Positions 8,329-14,908 of a DNA stretch of 64,000 bases are shown here, one piece after another. The stretch's first letter is position 1, and every line of letters begins with the position of its first letter. The stretch is from CAWBRT01 sp963696525 (lineage in GTDB: Bacteria; Acidobacteriota; Terriglobia; Terriglobales; Acidobacteriaceae): contig CAVOKO010000008.1 of NCBI GenBank assembly GCA_963696525.1, positions 62,001-126,000 on the forward strand, written 5' to 3'. The notes beneath the pieces were generated by a model. It was not told where the DNA came from, did not search any database, and was given only the letters and a program-made list of their open reading frames with translations. Position numbers and translations under genes: made by a program.

Positions 8329-8739
8329 CTAGTTCTTTTCGGCCCGCTCTATCCCCAATGCAGCGTCGTCGTGTGTAGCACGGTCACCACAGGACAAAAG
8401 GTCGCCAGTATGGCTGCATTGGTATGCTTCGCCAACGCGAAGTTCCCCGCAGTTCTGCTTTCTGTTGCCCGATCCATCAATGCTTCGGTCCCATGCTTGA
8501 CAGTGAGCAATGATCACAATATTTCGGTGAACGAACGTATAACGTATTTCCTCTTTATCGCAGGTCTCTATGGGAGGGTACTTTACTTCATCGACACCGC
8601 AAGGGTTACCTACATAATGATGAATGAATGGCTCCGAACGAACAACTAGATACCCGGTATATGTTTTGTAGTAATCGCAACCCGCCAACAGCAGAGAGTT
8701 GAATGCAAGCAGTGCCGTAACCAGCACAATTTTTGTCAT
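8329..8739 (-). CDS. Lipoprotein of unknown function (element cargo)
   Basis: The protein is 136 residues. The N-terminus MTKIVLVTALLAFNSLLLAGC is a lipoprotein signal with lipobox LLAGC, so it is expected to be anchored to a membrane through Cys21. The mature part has at least six further Cys (GNPCGV, IETCDKEE, IIAHCQAW, KQNCGEL, EAYQCSHTG, LLSCGD), suggesting disulfide bonds outside the cytoplasm. It is divergent from the XRE regulator, which starts about 60 bp away, so the short shared region may hold its operator. No family is recognised. It may be host-surface modifying cargo, which is speculative. Confidence 0.6.
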   Translation of the reverse strand: MTKIVLVTALLAFNSLLLAGCDYYKTYTGYLVVRSEPFIHHYVGNPCGVDEVKYPPIETCDKEEIRYTFVHRNIVIIAHCQAWDRSIDGSGNRKQNCGELRVGEAYQCSHTGDLLSCGDRATHDDAALGIERAEKN

Positions 8740-8798
8740 TATCGCTCTTGTATCCTATAGGCGAAATGTAACCGGAAGAATACAGCCACAATGCAAGC

Positions 8799-9017
8799 GT
8801 GGCAACAGAAGAAATTTGCGTCCGATTTGGCAGACGAATCCGCAAGCTTCGTCAAGAGCGTGGCTGGACGCAAACATATTTGGCGGTCCATACGGGTCTT
8901 GGCCGCCCGTTCATTTCCAACGTCGAGACTGGCAAGAAAGAACCGTGCTTGCGCTCGGTGGAGATTCTCGCAATGGGGTTTGAGATGTCGGTGTCACAGC
9001 TCATGCGGGGTGTCTAG
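8799..9017 (+). CDS. XRE-family HTH regulator
   Basis: The protein is 72 residues from a GTG at 8799. The whole protein is one Cro/C1-type helix-turn-helix: FGRRIRKLRQERGWTQTYLAVHTGLG (helices 1-2), RPFISNVETGKKEP (recognition helix and turn), then LRSVEILAMGFEMSVSQLM. Such small regulators repress element promoters. It is divergent from the lipoprotein gene. TGTGTAC-type motifs in the element (10379, 11151, 11159) and a TGTACGTACA palindrome at 8283 are candidate binding sites, but this is a guess. Confidence 0.8.
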   Translation: MATEEICVRFGRRIRKLRQERGWTQTYLAVHTGLGRPFISNVETGKKEPCLRSVEILAMGFEMSVSQLMRGV

Positions 9018-9151
9018 CCGCCTCATGCTTTGATTGCTGACAGCCCCTTTTGCCTGTATACGAGGTTTAAGCCGCGAACCGCTAACGTCTGAATGCTCAC
9101 GCCTTCCGATACGGCCAGCCGATAAGCTGCCCCATGTCCCTCTGCATCAAT

Positions 9152-9778
9152 TCATGCCTCCGGGGAGCAACCAAGCGTCATGCACACGCGGTAGATGTCT
9201 GACTTGCTACGGCCCAGCTCGGCGGCAACCTCACTATAACTTTGCCCCTCGTCGCGTAATCTGCGGATCACGCTTGCGTCTGGGTCTGCCTTACGGTTGA
9301 CCGTTGGACGCCCGCCGATATGCCCCTGCGCCGCTGCCCGCTCTAGGCCCGCGTGAACACGCTCTGAAAGCCTCACGCGCTCTTGCTTTGCCAGAGCAGC
9401 TAGAATGCCAATGATTGCGTCACGAAACAACCCGGTGCCGTCCAGGTACTGTTCGGTGAAGCTCTTGAACGCCACGCCATAAGAAGTGAGGCGCTGCAAG
9501 TGCTGCAACGTCTCCAGGGTGCCCTCGCGGCTAAATCGGTCGAGCGACCAAAAAAGCACGCAATCAAATTCCCGGCGAGAGGCGGCGTCGAACATCTGCC
9601 GGAACTGATCACGATCCCCGCTCTTGCCGCTCTTGCGGTCAACGTACTCATGCACGACATCCCAGCCCTGCTTCTCGCAGAACACGCGCAGTTGGCGAAG
9701 CTGATTCGCGGTGTCTTGGCCAGAGTTCTTCTTGCTGATTCTGGCGTAGAGGGCAACCTGCTTGATTTCGTTCGTCAT
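9152..9778 (-). CDS. Serine recombinase (resolvase/invertase family)
   Basis: The protein is 208 residues. The catalytic domain starts QVALYARISKK with nucleophile Ser15. YVDRKSGKSGDRDQFRQM and CVLFWSLDRFSREG are the conserved resolvase blocks, and TGLFRDAIIGILAALAKQERVRLSERV is the long dimerisation helix E. The C-terminus (SVIRRLRDEGQSYSEVAAELG) is a helix-turn-helix. Resolvases cut and rejoin DNA through a covalent serine link. Here it may resolve multimers of the excised element or invert a segment. The second recombinase, of the tyrosine type, is the more likely integrase because it lies at the att site. A promoter is visible upstream at 9788-9816. Confidence 0.9.
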   Translation of the reverse strand: MTNEIKQVALYARISKKNSGQDTANQLRQLRVFCEKQGWDVVHEYVDRKSGKSGDRDQFRQMFDAASRREFDCVLFWSLDRFSREGTLETLQHLQRLTSYGVAFKSFTEQYLDGTGLFRDAIIGILAALAKQERVRLSERVHAGLERAAAQGHIGGRPTVNRKADPDASVIRRLRDEGQSYSEVAAELGRSKSDIYRVCMTLGCSPEA

Positions 9779-9787
9779 AATGTCTGC

Positions 9788-9816
9788 ATCATGCGCCCGC
9801 TCAATTTACTTGTCAA
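9788..9816 (-). promoter_or_regulatory. Sigma70-type promoter of the serine recombinase
   Basis: On the minus strand TTGACA (9816-9811), a 17-bp spacer and CATGAT (9793-9788) end 10 bp before the start codon. An imperfect inverted repeat CGATTGTT/AACAATATATCG at 9836-9860 just upstream could be an operator. The transcript leader would be very short. The stretch 9861-10071 has no other gene. Confidence 0.5.
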
Positions 9817-10071
9817 GATAAATCGTACCAACAAACGATTGTTTTAGGGAACAATATATCGTGCCAGCTAAGTACTTGAAAACACGTTCAAGGAGGGTGC
9901 ATTTCTCAGAGAGGTTTTTTGGAACGACATGATCCGGTATGCGTTCGTTTGTGAAACAGCCAACAGTGTCGGAGAAAGTTCTTGCTTTTCAGTGCTGCCG
10001 AACATAAGATTCGGCCTACGTTTTTGGAACGACTGTGAAATACGTCAAATACGAAGGGGATGAACTAAAAC

Positions 10072-10278
10072 ATGAAAACCATCGTGCTGGCTATTTTGCT
10101 GCTAGGAGTAACTGCTTACGCTAGCTGTCCGATGATGGTCAAGTGCAGTATGGACGGGCAGTCCATGTCTCAAGAGGAGTGCTACATGAACGGATTACAC
10201 AGGTCGTGCAAGTATAGTCACGACTACTACGGGCCAAAAGGCAAAGAACACCACTACGTCATCGTGGAATGCAATTGA
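10072..10278 (+). CDS. Small secreted Cys-rich protein (element cargo)
   Basis: The protein is 68 residues with AGGGGATG upstream of its ATG. The N-terminus MKTIVLAILLLGVTAYA is a signal peptide, likely cleaved after AYA. The mature ~51 residues contain Cys at CPMMVKC, EECYM, RSCKY and a final VECN, plus several His, Tyr and Met, so a disulfide-stabilised or metal-binding peptide is likely. It resembles small exported proteins seen in mobile islands, but no family is recognised. A perfect hairpin follows at 10375. Confidence 0.65.
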   Translation: MKTIVLAILLLGVTAYASCPMMVKCSMDGQSMSQEECYMNGLHRSCKYSHDYYGPKGKEHHYVIVECN

Positions 10279-10374
10279 TTCCCCATTGCGTGCCTACACG
10301 CCCGCCAACGGCTCTAAACGCATCCTGACGCGATTGCGGAGTATTGTAGAGGCTGTCTGCGGAACGATTCGTAT

Positions 10375-10399
10375 CCGTTGTGTACGAAATACACAACGG
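10375..10399. terminator. Perfect 10-bp hairpin after the small secreted protein gene
   Basis: CCGTTGTGTA, loop CGAAA, TACACAACGG. It lies 97 nt past the stop at 10278. There is no T tract, so it may be an operator or a protein-bound palindrome instead of a terminator. Confidence 0.4.
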
Positions 10400-10894
10400 C
10401 CCTGCACACTTTAGCCTTTTGCGATGTTCTGGACCTTTCCTGCGACAAAAAGTAGTACCTAAGCCTGATGACCTACCCGCCCGGCAAGCGCCCCCGGCCC
10501 TCTACCCTGTTTCCTCTAGCTGACCCGGCCCTAAAACGCCGCTTTTCGTCGCCGCTGACGTTTGCGCTGAAATGCTGCCGGTAATGCATCGGTAGTTATA
10601 TGCTAAGTATATTATTATCAATTAGTTGAATGAATTTTATCCCTTCAGGACCCTATACGGGAACCTATGTCATATCCTATCTGACATCTTATCTAAATGC
10701 CGCAAATAGCTGCCCGGCGCACAGAATACGCAGCACCGTGATAGTGCGTAAGTAGTCAATATACAAAGAGTTAAGCGCTCGGGAGGCTGAAGGCGAAGGG
10801 CAGGCTGGGGAATCTCCGCGAATGAGACTGCGGAGGCAATTTTCATCGTGGTAGCTAATGGTACCAAATATTTCTTGACAAATTATGATTGTGA

Positions 10895-10923
10895 TTGACA
10901 TTTTGGCCTCCACCTGCTATCAT
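10895..10923 (+). promoter_or_regulatory. Strong sigma70-type promoter
   Basis: TTGACA (10895-10900), a 17-bp spacer and TATCAT (10918-10923) match consensus in 11 of 12 positions. A second TTGACA lies at 10875-10880. Transcription would start near 10930 and run into the non-coding stretch that ends at the 11231 terminator. Confidence 0.6.
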
Positions 10924-11069
10924 GTATTTGCTGAAGGTAAGTAGTAGGTCTAGTAGAATCATTCCGGGCAACCGGCAGACCCGCAGTAGACACCTTCCTA
11001 GCAACCCGTGGCGCTCGGGGTTAGTGGAAAGCAAATTAAGACCAGTAAGACAACATAAATCCAAAATAA

Positions 11070-11104
11070 TTGAATAGAAGGAACAGGCCGAGCTGTCGTT
11101 CCGG
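11070..11104 (+). repeat. Hairpin motif, copy 1
   Basis: GAAGGAAC...GAGCTGTCGTTCC: GGAAC pairs with GTTCC around a 12-13 nt loop that contains GCTGTC. Copy 2 at 11326-11360 shares about 27 of 35 positions and keeps the stem through wobble changes. Confidence 0.5.
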
Positions 11105-11230
11105 GGCGTAATTTTCTCTCCTGACCGGCATAGATCGGACCATAAATCCTGTGTACTTGTGTACATAAACGCAGGGAACGGGGAGTTGCAACCACGATGT
11201 AACGGTCAGACTAAGCTGGAAGCAGTCTCG

Positions 11231-11267
11231 CCGCTCGGTGTGTCGCACACTGGGCGGTTTTGTTTTT
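11231..11267 (+). terminator. Strong rho-independent terminator
   Basis: CCGCTCGGTGTG, loop TCG, CACACTGGGCGG forms a 12-bp stem with two wobble pairs, followed by TTTTGTTTTT. There is no gene just upstream, so it must end a non-coding transcript. Confidence 0.8.
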
Positions 11268-11325
11268 GGCAGAATCTTGCAATTACAAGGAATGGGCCGT
11301 TCACAGTCTTTGATATGTAGTTTTT

Positions 11326-11360
11326 CGAATTGAAGGAGCGGTCGGGCTGTCGTTTCAAGA
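11326..11360 (+). repeat. Hairpin motif, copy 2, upstream of the primase gene
   Basis: GAAGGAGC...GGGCTGTCGTTTC: GGAGC can pair with GTTTC by G-U wobble, preserving the stem seen at 11070-11104. It lies about 75 nt before the primase ATG and may lie in the primase mRNA leader. Confidence 0.5.
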
Positions 11361-11434
11361 GTTTACCAACCAATACACAGTACTAGGGAATGGAATGCAT
11401 AAAGCATGAGCATCCCCGGGAATGATACAGGAGA

Positions 11435-13126
11435 ATGAAATATCAGATGAAGAAGAATAGATTCAAGAATCGTTGGAGAGGAATAAATCAGTTTCAGGTT
11501 CCAAATTCAGTAATCCAGAATGACACCCTCATTCTGAACGCTGACGCATTGGCCGTCCTGATGGTCTTTCTTCAAATTAACAAGTACAGAAAAGTCAAGG
11601 ATTTTGATCCTATGGCGAGCGTGAAAATCGGACAAGAGAAGCTGATAGAGCGCACAGGCTACGGAAATAACACAATTACCAAAGCTGTAAAGAAACTTGA
11701 GAACAATCTATTTATCAAGCGCATTGTTCATCGCAAGAAGTATGGCGAGTTCGGAGCGAACGAGTACATCATTTGCAATCCTAAAGATGGGGAATCTCTG
11801 ATCGCAGGAAAGAACCTCATGTACGTGAACAAGATTCCGTACTTTACGGTTCCAAACTGCATTGTTACCGAACATAACGCTAATTGGTCGCTTGCCAAGA
11901 TGACCGGCGCAGAAGTCAGGCTTTATGTCTGTATGCTCTCGCTGGCCAATCGTAGTCGTAGTAATGAGTTCAAGAGCACTGGGGTGGAGTTGCGTAAGCT
12001 GAGTGGCCTTGCACCAGCAACTTTTCCGAAGGTGTTAAACGGTTTAGAGAGACTTGGACTCGTCTATGTGAGCGGAGATGCAAAAGACTTTTGTCTGCAT
12101 CTCTGCGATCCGTACACAGGTGAGCCGTTGCATGAGCAAACGGGTGTCGATGAGGATGACCCAGCTAATTACTACGTCAAGGGAGACAAGAACAAAGCGA
12201 AGCGGTGGAACTTGAACACTGGCGATCCTGAGCGAATCGAGAAACTGGTGCGCTCCTCTCTGCCGAGCAATTCTGTCGTCATTGAGCAGAGCAAGGGCGA
12301 CTTGATGATTTGTTGCCCGTTTCACGCTGACAGCAATCCATCTTGTTCAGTCAGTCCTAGCAAGAATGGCTGCTTTCAGTGCTTCGGCTGTAAAAAGAGA
12401 GGCAGTCTTAGCACTCTCATTATGCAGTTGAAAGGTACTACGAAGAGCGAAGCAATTCAGCAAATGGCGGGAGTCGGTGGGGCGAAGATTGAATACCATC
12501 AGCCGGACAAGAACGTAGTTGCACGGTACCCATATAACAACGCTAAGGGCAAGCTGGTGAAACAGGTGCTTCGTTATCCTAATGAAAATGGCAAGAAGGT
12601 TTTTTGTCAACGTCAGCCAGCAAAGGGCGGGGGCTGGATTTGGGATACCGCAGGAGTTCCGCCGATGCTGTTCAACATGGATTTATTTCAATATGCGGAT
12701 GTGGTCTGTGTAACGGAAGGCGAGAAGGACGCCCACACCGTGACTGACTTGCATTTGGCTGGTCCATGTGGATTGGTGATTGGAACTACTTCTGGAGGAG
12801 CAGGGTCATGGGATGCCCAGCTTGCGAAGGAACTGCGCGGCAAGCGAGTTGTACTGATGCCGGATGCGGATGAACCGGGGGCAAAGTTCGCAGCGGATGT
12901 TAAAGCGTCTCTGGAGGCGGAGGGCATTAAATATCGGGTTGTGACGTTTGACGATGTAGGACAAAAGGATGTCACCGACTTTCTTAAAGCCGGGCATTCG
13001 GTGGAGGAACTGGCGGAGCGCGTCGGGACGGACTGGATTCACGTTCCCGGCCAGCCTCACATTCCCGGCCAGCCTCACATTCCCTATTACTCTTCGCCGG
13101 GGTTGACGGAGGGAATTGTGATTTAA
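11435..13126 (+). CDS. Replication initiator/primase: winged-helix, CHC2 zinc finger and TOPRIM
   Basis: The protein is 563 residues. The N-terminal ~240 residues contain helix-turn-helix/winged-helix features (SVKIGQEKLIERTGYGNNT, then KLSGLAPATFPKVLNGLERLG), like plasmid initiators. Residues ~290-325 form a CHC2-type zinc finger (CCPFHADSNPSC, then CFQCFGC). A TOPRIM fold follows with VTEGEKDAHT near residue 427 and MPDADEPG near 474, the acidic residues that bind Mg in DnaG-type primases. The protein probably recognises the element origin and makes primers there. The C-terminus carries a short tandem peptide repeat (HVPGQPHIPGQPHIP). Codon use leans to A/T more than the host genes. ATG 11435 has an AGGAGA site before it. 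Confidence 0.85.
   Translation: MKYQMKKNRFKNRWRGINQFQVPNSVIQNDTLILNADALAVLMVFLQINKYRKVKDFDPMASVKIGQEKLIERTGYGNNTITKAVKKLENNLFIKRIVHRKKYGEFGANEYIICNPKDGESLIAGKNLMYVNKIPYFTVPNCIVTEHNANWSLAKMTGAEVRLYVCMLSLANRSRSNEFKSTGVELRKLSGLAPATFPKVLNGLERLGLVYVSGDAKDFCLHLCDPYTGEPLHEQTGVDEDDPANYYVKGDKNKAKRWNLNTGDPERIEKLVRSSLPSNSVVIEQSKGDLMICCPFHADSNPSCSVSPSKNGCFQCFGCKKRGSLSTLIMQLKGTTKSEAIQQMAGVGGAKIEYHQPDKNVVARYPYNNAKGKLVKQVLRYPNENGKKVFCQRQPAKGGGWIWDTAGVPPMLFNMDLFQYADVVCVTEGEKDAHTVTDLHLAGPCGLVIGTTSGGAGSWDAQLAKELRGKRVVLMPDADEPGAKFAADVKASLEAEGIKYRVVTFDDVGQKDVTDFLKAGHSVEELAERVGTDWIHVPGQPHIPGQPHIPYYSSPGLTEGIVI
13040..13084 (+). repeat. 18-bp tandem repeat inside the primase C-terminus
   Basis: Two and a half copies of an 18-bp unit (CACATTCCCGGCCAGCCT, first copy with one change) encode PGQPHI repeats. 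This is a likely slippage-prone length-variable tail. Confidence 0.75.
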
Positions 13127-13198
13127 GAGGAGCCGCATTCTCCCAATGGCAGGTATCACGCTGGCCGATTAGCCACTACACCGGGCAACGGTCAGCAA

Positions 13199-13250
13199 CC
13201 ATCGCAAGGCCAAAAGACCGCACATTACGTGCGGCAGGGGCCAGCGATGG
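13199..13250 (+). other. Nested long hairpin between primase and excisionase genes
   Basis: The outer stem is CCATCGC/GCGATGG with GGCC/GGCC stacked inside it, and the inner stem-loop is CCGCAC ATTAC GTGCGG. In total about 17 bp pair over 52 nt. It ends 20 nt before the GTG of the excisionase-like gene. It may be an attenuator, a translation-control element for xis/int, or a single-strand origin. Confidence 0.5.
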
Positions 13251-13269
13251 CAATTAAATTCGGAGCAAA

Positions 13270-13518
13270 GTGAATTGTTCTGTTTATGAAAACCCAGATA
13301 TTAAGCAACAATGTGGAAGCGTCAGCGGCGATTTTGAGCCGCTTCTCGCCGATGAATTTGCAGCGATGTTGTTAGGTGGAATGCACCCGAAGACGTTGCA
13401 ACGAATGGCTCGCAAGGGAAAGCTGCCAGCGCACAAGATTGGGCGATTCTGGTATTTCCGAGCCAGCGAACTCGATGCGTGGCTGAAAAAGTCTTGCACT
13501 GGGAGCGCTGTATGTTAA
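13270..13518 (+). CDS. Excisionase-like helix-turn-helix protein
   Basis: The protein is 82 residues from a GTG at 13270, with GGAG 4 nt upstream. The core LLADEFAAMLLGGMHPKTLQRMARKGKLPAHKIGRFWYFRASELDAWL (split here by eye into helix, turn, helix and wing) is the MerR-like/excisionase fold of helix-turn-helix family 17. Such proteins bend DNA at att sites and steer the integrase toward excision, or repress the integrase. The gene overlaps the integrase start by 7 bp (ATG at 13512), so the two are probably translationally coupled. Confidence 0.8.
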   Translation: MNCSVYENPDIKQQCGSVSGDFEPLLADEFAAMLLGGMHPKTLQRMARKGKLPAHKIGRFWYFRASELDAWLKKSCTGSAVC

Positions 13519-14780
13519 ATTCAGCGCACCAATCAACTCTGCCGCGTGAGCAATTGAAAGGAGCTGAATTGTTCACGAGACAGAAGAAACATATACGCGG
13601 GAGCCTGCGAATGTTGAAACGTAAGCGAGTGCCGAACGCTTGGGAGTGGCGATACCCGGACAGAACTTTACCGGGTAACCCGCTTGCTGCCATGACGTTC
13701 AGTACTGCTAGGTTTCCAACGAAGGCTGCCATGTGGAAGCACATTGACACTTTGCTGTGGAAGGTGAACGGTGACACTCCGCAGAATCTCTCGGAGGAAT
13801 TGTCCTTTGGCGGTGTGTGCGACCGCTACGCCACGGATGAGCACTTGCGGGAGTTGGACGAGTTGAAAGCCGGACAGCAAAATCCGTTTGGTGATCGAAA
13901 GGTATCAACAGGCCGTAGTTACCTGAACATCATTGAAAAGCATCTTCGGCCAAAATGGGGTGCAGTGACCATGAAGATGATTACCCCTGCCAATGCTGAA
14001 GAATGGTTTAAGGGACTGCCACATAGACCGCTGACGAAGGCGCACATTAAGGCTGTCATGCACCGCCTATTTGAAAGGGCTATGTTGTGGGGTGTGCTCC
14101 CAGTTGAGCGCAACCCTATGGGGTTGGTTGAGATCAAAGGTTCCACCAAACGACGGAAAAGGCCGTTGGTGCTTGCTCCAGAGCAGTGCTTGCTAGTCCT
14201 GAACACTCTGCGTCAGCCCTACCGGACGATGATTCTGGTAGCGGCCTGCACAGGGTTGAGGGTCAGCGAGATTCTTGCTCTGAAGTGGGTAGACTTCGAC
14301 TTTGAAAAGCTGTCTGTGCGGGTAAGCCGGGCCGTCGTTCGCGGGATCGTTGACTACGTGAAGACGGAGTATTCGGAAGATGACTTGCCTCTTGATGCGG
14401 AGTTTGCAGCGGCACTGCTGGAGTGGCAGAAGGGATGTCCGGCATCTGTGGACGGATGGGTGTTCCCCAGTCCGATCACCGGAAGGCCGTATGATCCGGG
14501 GAACATCCAACAGAAAGTGATCCGTAAGGCTGGCGACCGCCTAGGGATTCCCAATCTTGGATGGCACACTTTCCGTCATACCTACCGCTCACTGCTTGGG
14601 GCTGTTGGCGCTCCTGTTGGAGTCCAGCAGAAGCTAATGCGGCACGCTCAGGTGTCCACGACGATGAACACCTACGGCGATACCTACATGTCACAGAAGC
14701 GGGAAGCGAACAGCAAAGCTGTTAAAATGGTGTTGCTTGGTGTTGACAGCACACCGGGAATGGTGGCAAATGCCAGCTAA
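13512..14780 (+). CDS. Tyrosine recombinase/integrase
   Basis: The protein is 422 residues from the ATG at 13512; ATG 13611 is an alternative start with GGGAG upstream. The N-terminal part is an arm-binding and SAM-like core-binding domain (LNIIEKHLRPKWGAVTMKMI). The C-terminal catalytic domain shows Arg250 in CTGLRVSEILALKW, Lys in VKTEYSEDDLPL, His352-Arg355 in HTFRHTYR, His378 in LMRHAQVST and nucleophile Tyr388 in MNTYGDTY. It ends 30 bp before the tRNA-Arg, and its recombination site is inferred to be the 40-bp tRNA repeat. It cuts and rejoins DNA at the anticodon region to insert or excise the element. Confidence 0.95.
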   Translation: MLNSAHQSTLPREQLKGAELFTRQKKHIRGSLRMLKRKRVPNAWEWRYPDRTLPGNPLAAMTFSTARFPTKAAMWKHIDTLLWKVNGDTPQNLSEELSFGGVCDRYATDEHLRELDELKAGQQNPFGDRKVSTGRSYLNIIEKHLRPKWGAVTMKMITPANAEEWFKGLPHRPLTKAHIKAVMHRLFERAMLWGVLPVERNPMGLVEIKGSTKRRKRPLVLAPEQCLLVLNTLRQPYRTMILVAACTGLRVSEILALKWVDFDFEKLSVRVSRAVVRGIVDYVKTEYSEDDLPLDAEFAAALLEWQKGCPASVDGWVFPSPITGRPYDPGNIQQKVIRKAGDRLGIPNLGWHTFRHTYRSLLGAVGAPVGVQQKLMRHAQVSTTMNTYGDTYMSQKREANSKAVKMVLLGVDSTPGMVANAS

Positions 14781-14810
14781 CCTATTGACAATCCACAAGT
14801 TGTGAAGCAA

Positions 14811-14850
14811 GGCCCTGTAGCTCAGATGGATAGAGCAGCGGTTTCCTAAA
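14811..14850 (+). repeat. attR: 5' half of the intact tRNA-Arg
   Basis: These 40 bases are identical to 8047-8086. After recombination the element-derived 5' half is joined to the original chromosomal 3' half, keeping the tRNA intact. Confidence 0.85.
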
Positions 14851-14887
14851 CCGAAGGTCGGGTGTTCGACTCACCCCAGGGCTACCA
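14811..14887 (+). tRNA. tRNA-Arg (anticodon CCT)
   Basis: Acceptor GGCCCTG pairs with CAGGGCT (one G-U), D arm GCTC/GAGC, anticodon loop TTCCTAA with CCT reading AGG codons, T arm GGGTG TTCGACT CACCC, discriminator A and encoded CCA. It is intact despite the island integrated in its 5' half. TTGACA at 14784 lies in element DNA, but no good -10 was seen. Confidence 0.95.
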
Positions 14888-14908
14888 TCTCATCTCACGA
14901 CATCGTTA

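Larger units (their letters stand above)
10930..11267 (+). ncRNA. Candidate non-coding RNA of about 340 nt
   Basis: The interval is bounded by a near-consensus promoter and a 12-bp-stem terminator followed by TTTTGTTTTT. The frames inside are short, lack ribosome sites and have poor protein composition. The transcript would contain the hairpin GGAAC...GTTCC at 11080-11101, which is repeated in variant form at 11336 before the primase gene. Possible roles are replication or copy control, an antisense or decoy RNA, or a leader from which some transcripts read through into the primase. No known RNA family was recognised by eye. Confidence 0.4.
10279..11434. other. Long non-coding stretch of the element
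   Basis: About 1.15 kb without a credible gene; the frames here are short and overlap on both strands. It holds a perfect hairpin (10375), an A+T-rich segment at 10595-10640, a small inverted repeat ATGTCA/TGACAT at 10665-10685, a strong promoter (10895), a strong terminator (11231) and two copies of a hairpin motif (11070 and 11326). Lying directly before the primase gene, it may also contain the replication origin. Confidence 0.6.
8047..14850. mobile_element. Integrative element of about 6.8 kb in tRNA-Arg(CCT)
   Basis: Both ends are 40-bp direct repeats of the tRNA-Arg 5' half, and the integrase gene lies directly beside the right repeat, the classic layout of a tRNA-targeting island. The contents are a lipoprotein, XRE regulator, serine recombinase, small secreted Cys-rich protein, a candidate RNA, a winged-helix/CHC2/TOPRIM primase, an excisionase-like protein and a tyrosine integrase. 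The middle part is visibly richer in A and T than the host sequence. Integration occurred at the anticodon region, so the element supplies a new 5' half and new upstream sequence for the tRNA while the original promoter and 5' half are left at 8047. No capsid, conjugation or relaxase gene is visible, suggesting a satellite or mobilisable plasmid-like element. Confidence 0.85.

Noticed and set aside
10689..11248. Several 60-100 codon frames in the element's non-coding stretch
   Set aside because: Overlapping on both strands, no ribosome sites, no plausible composition.
13139..13184. tRNA-like fragment on the minus strand (GCCCGGTGTAGTGGCTAATC)
   Set aside because: The first bases resemble a tRNA 5' end, but no matching anticodon or T arm could be folded.
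8047..14850. CRISPR array, retron or reverse transcriptase in the element
   Set aside because: No regularly spaced direct repeats and no reverse transcriptase motif were seen; the repeats present are only two copies.
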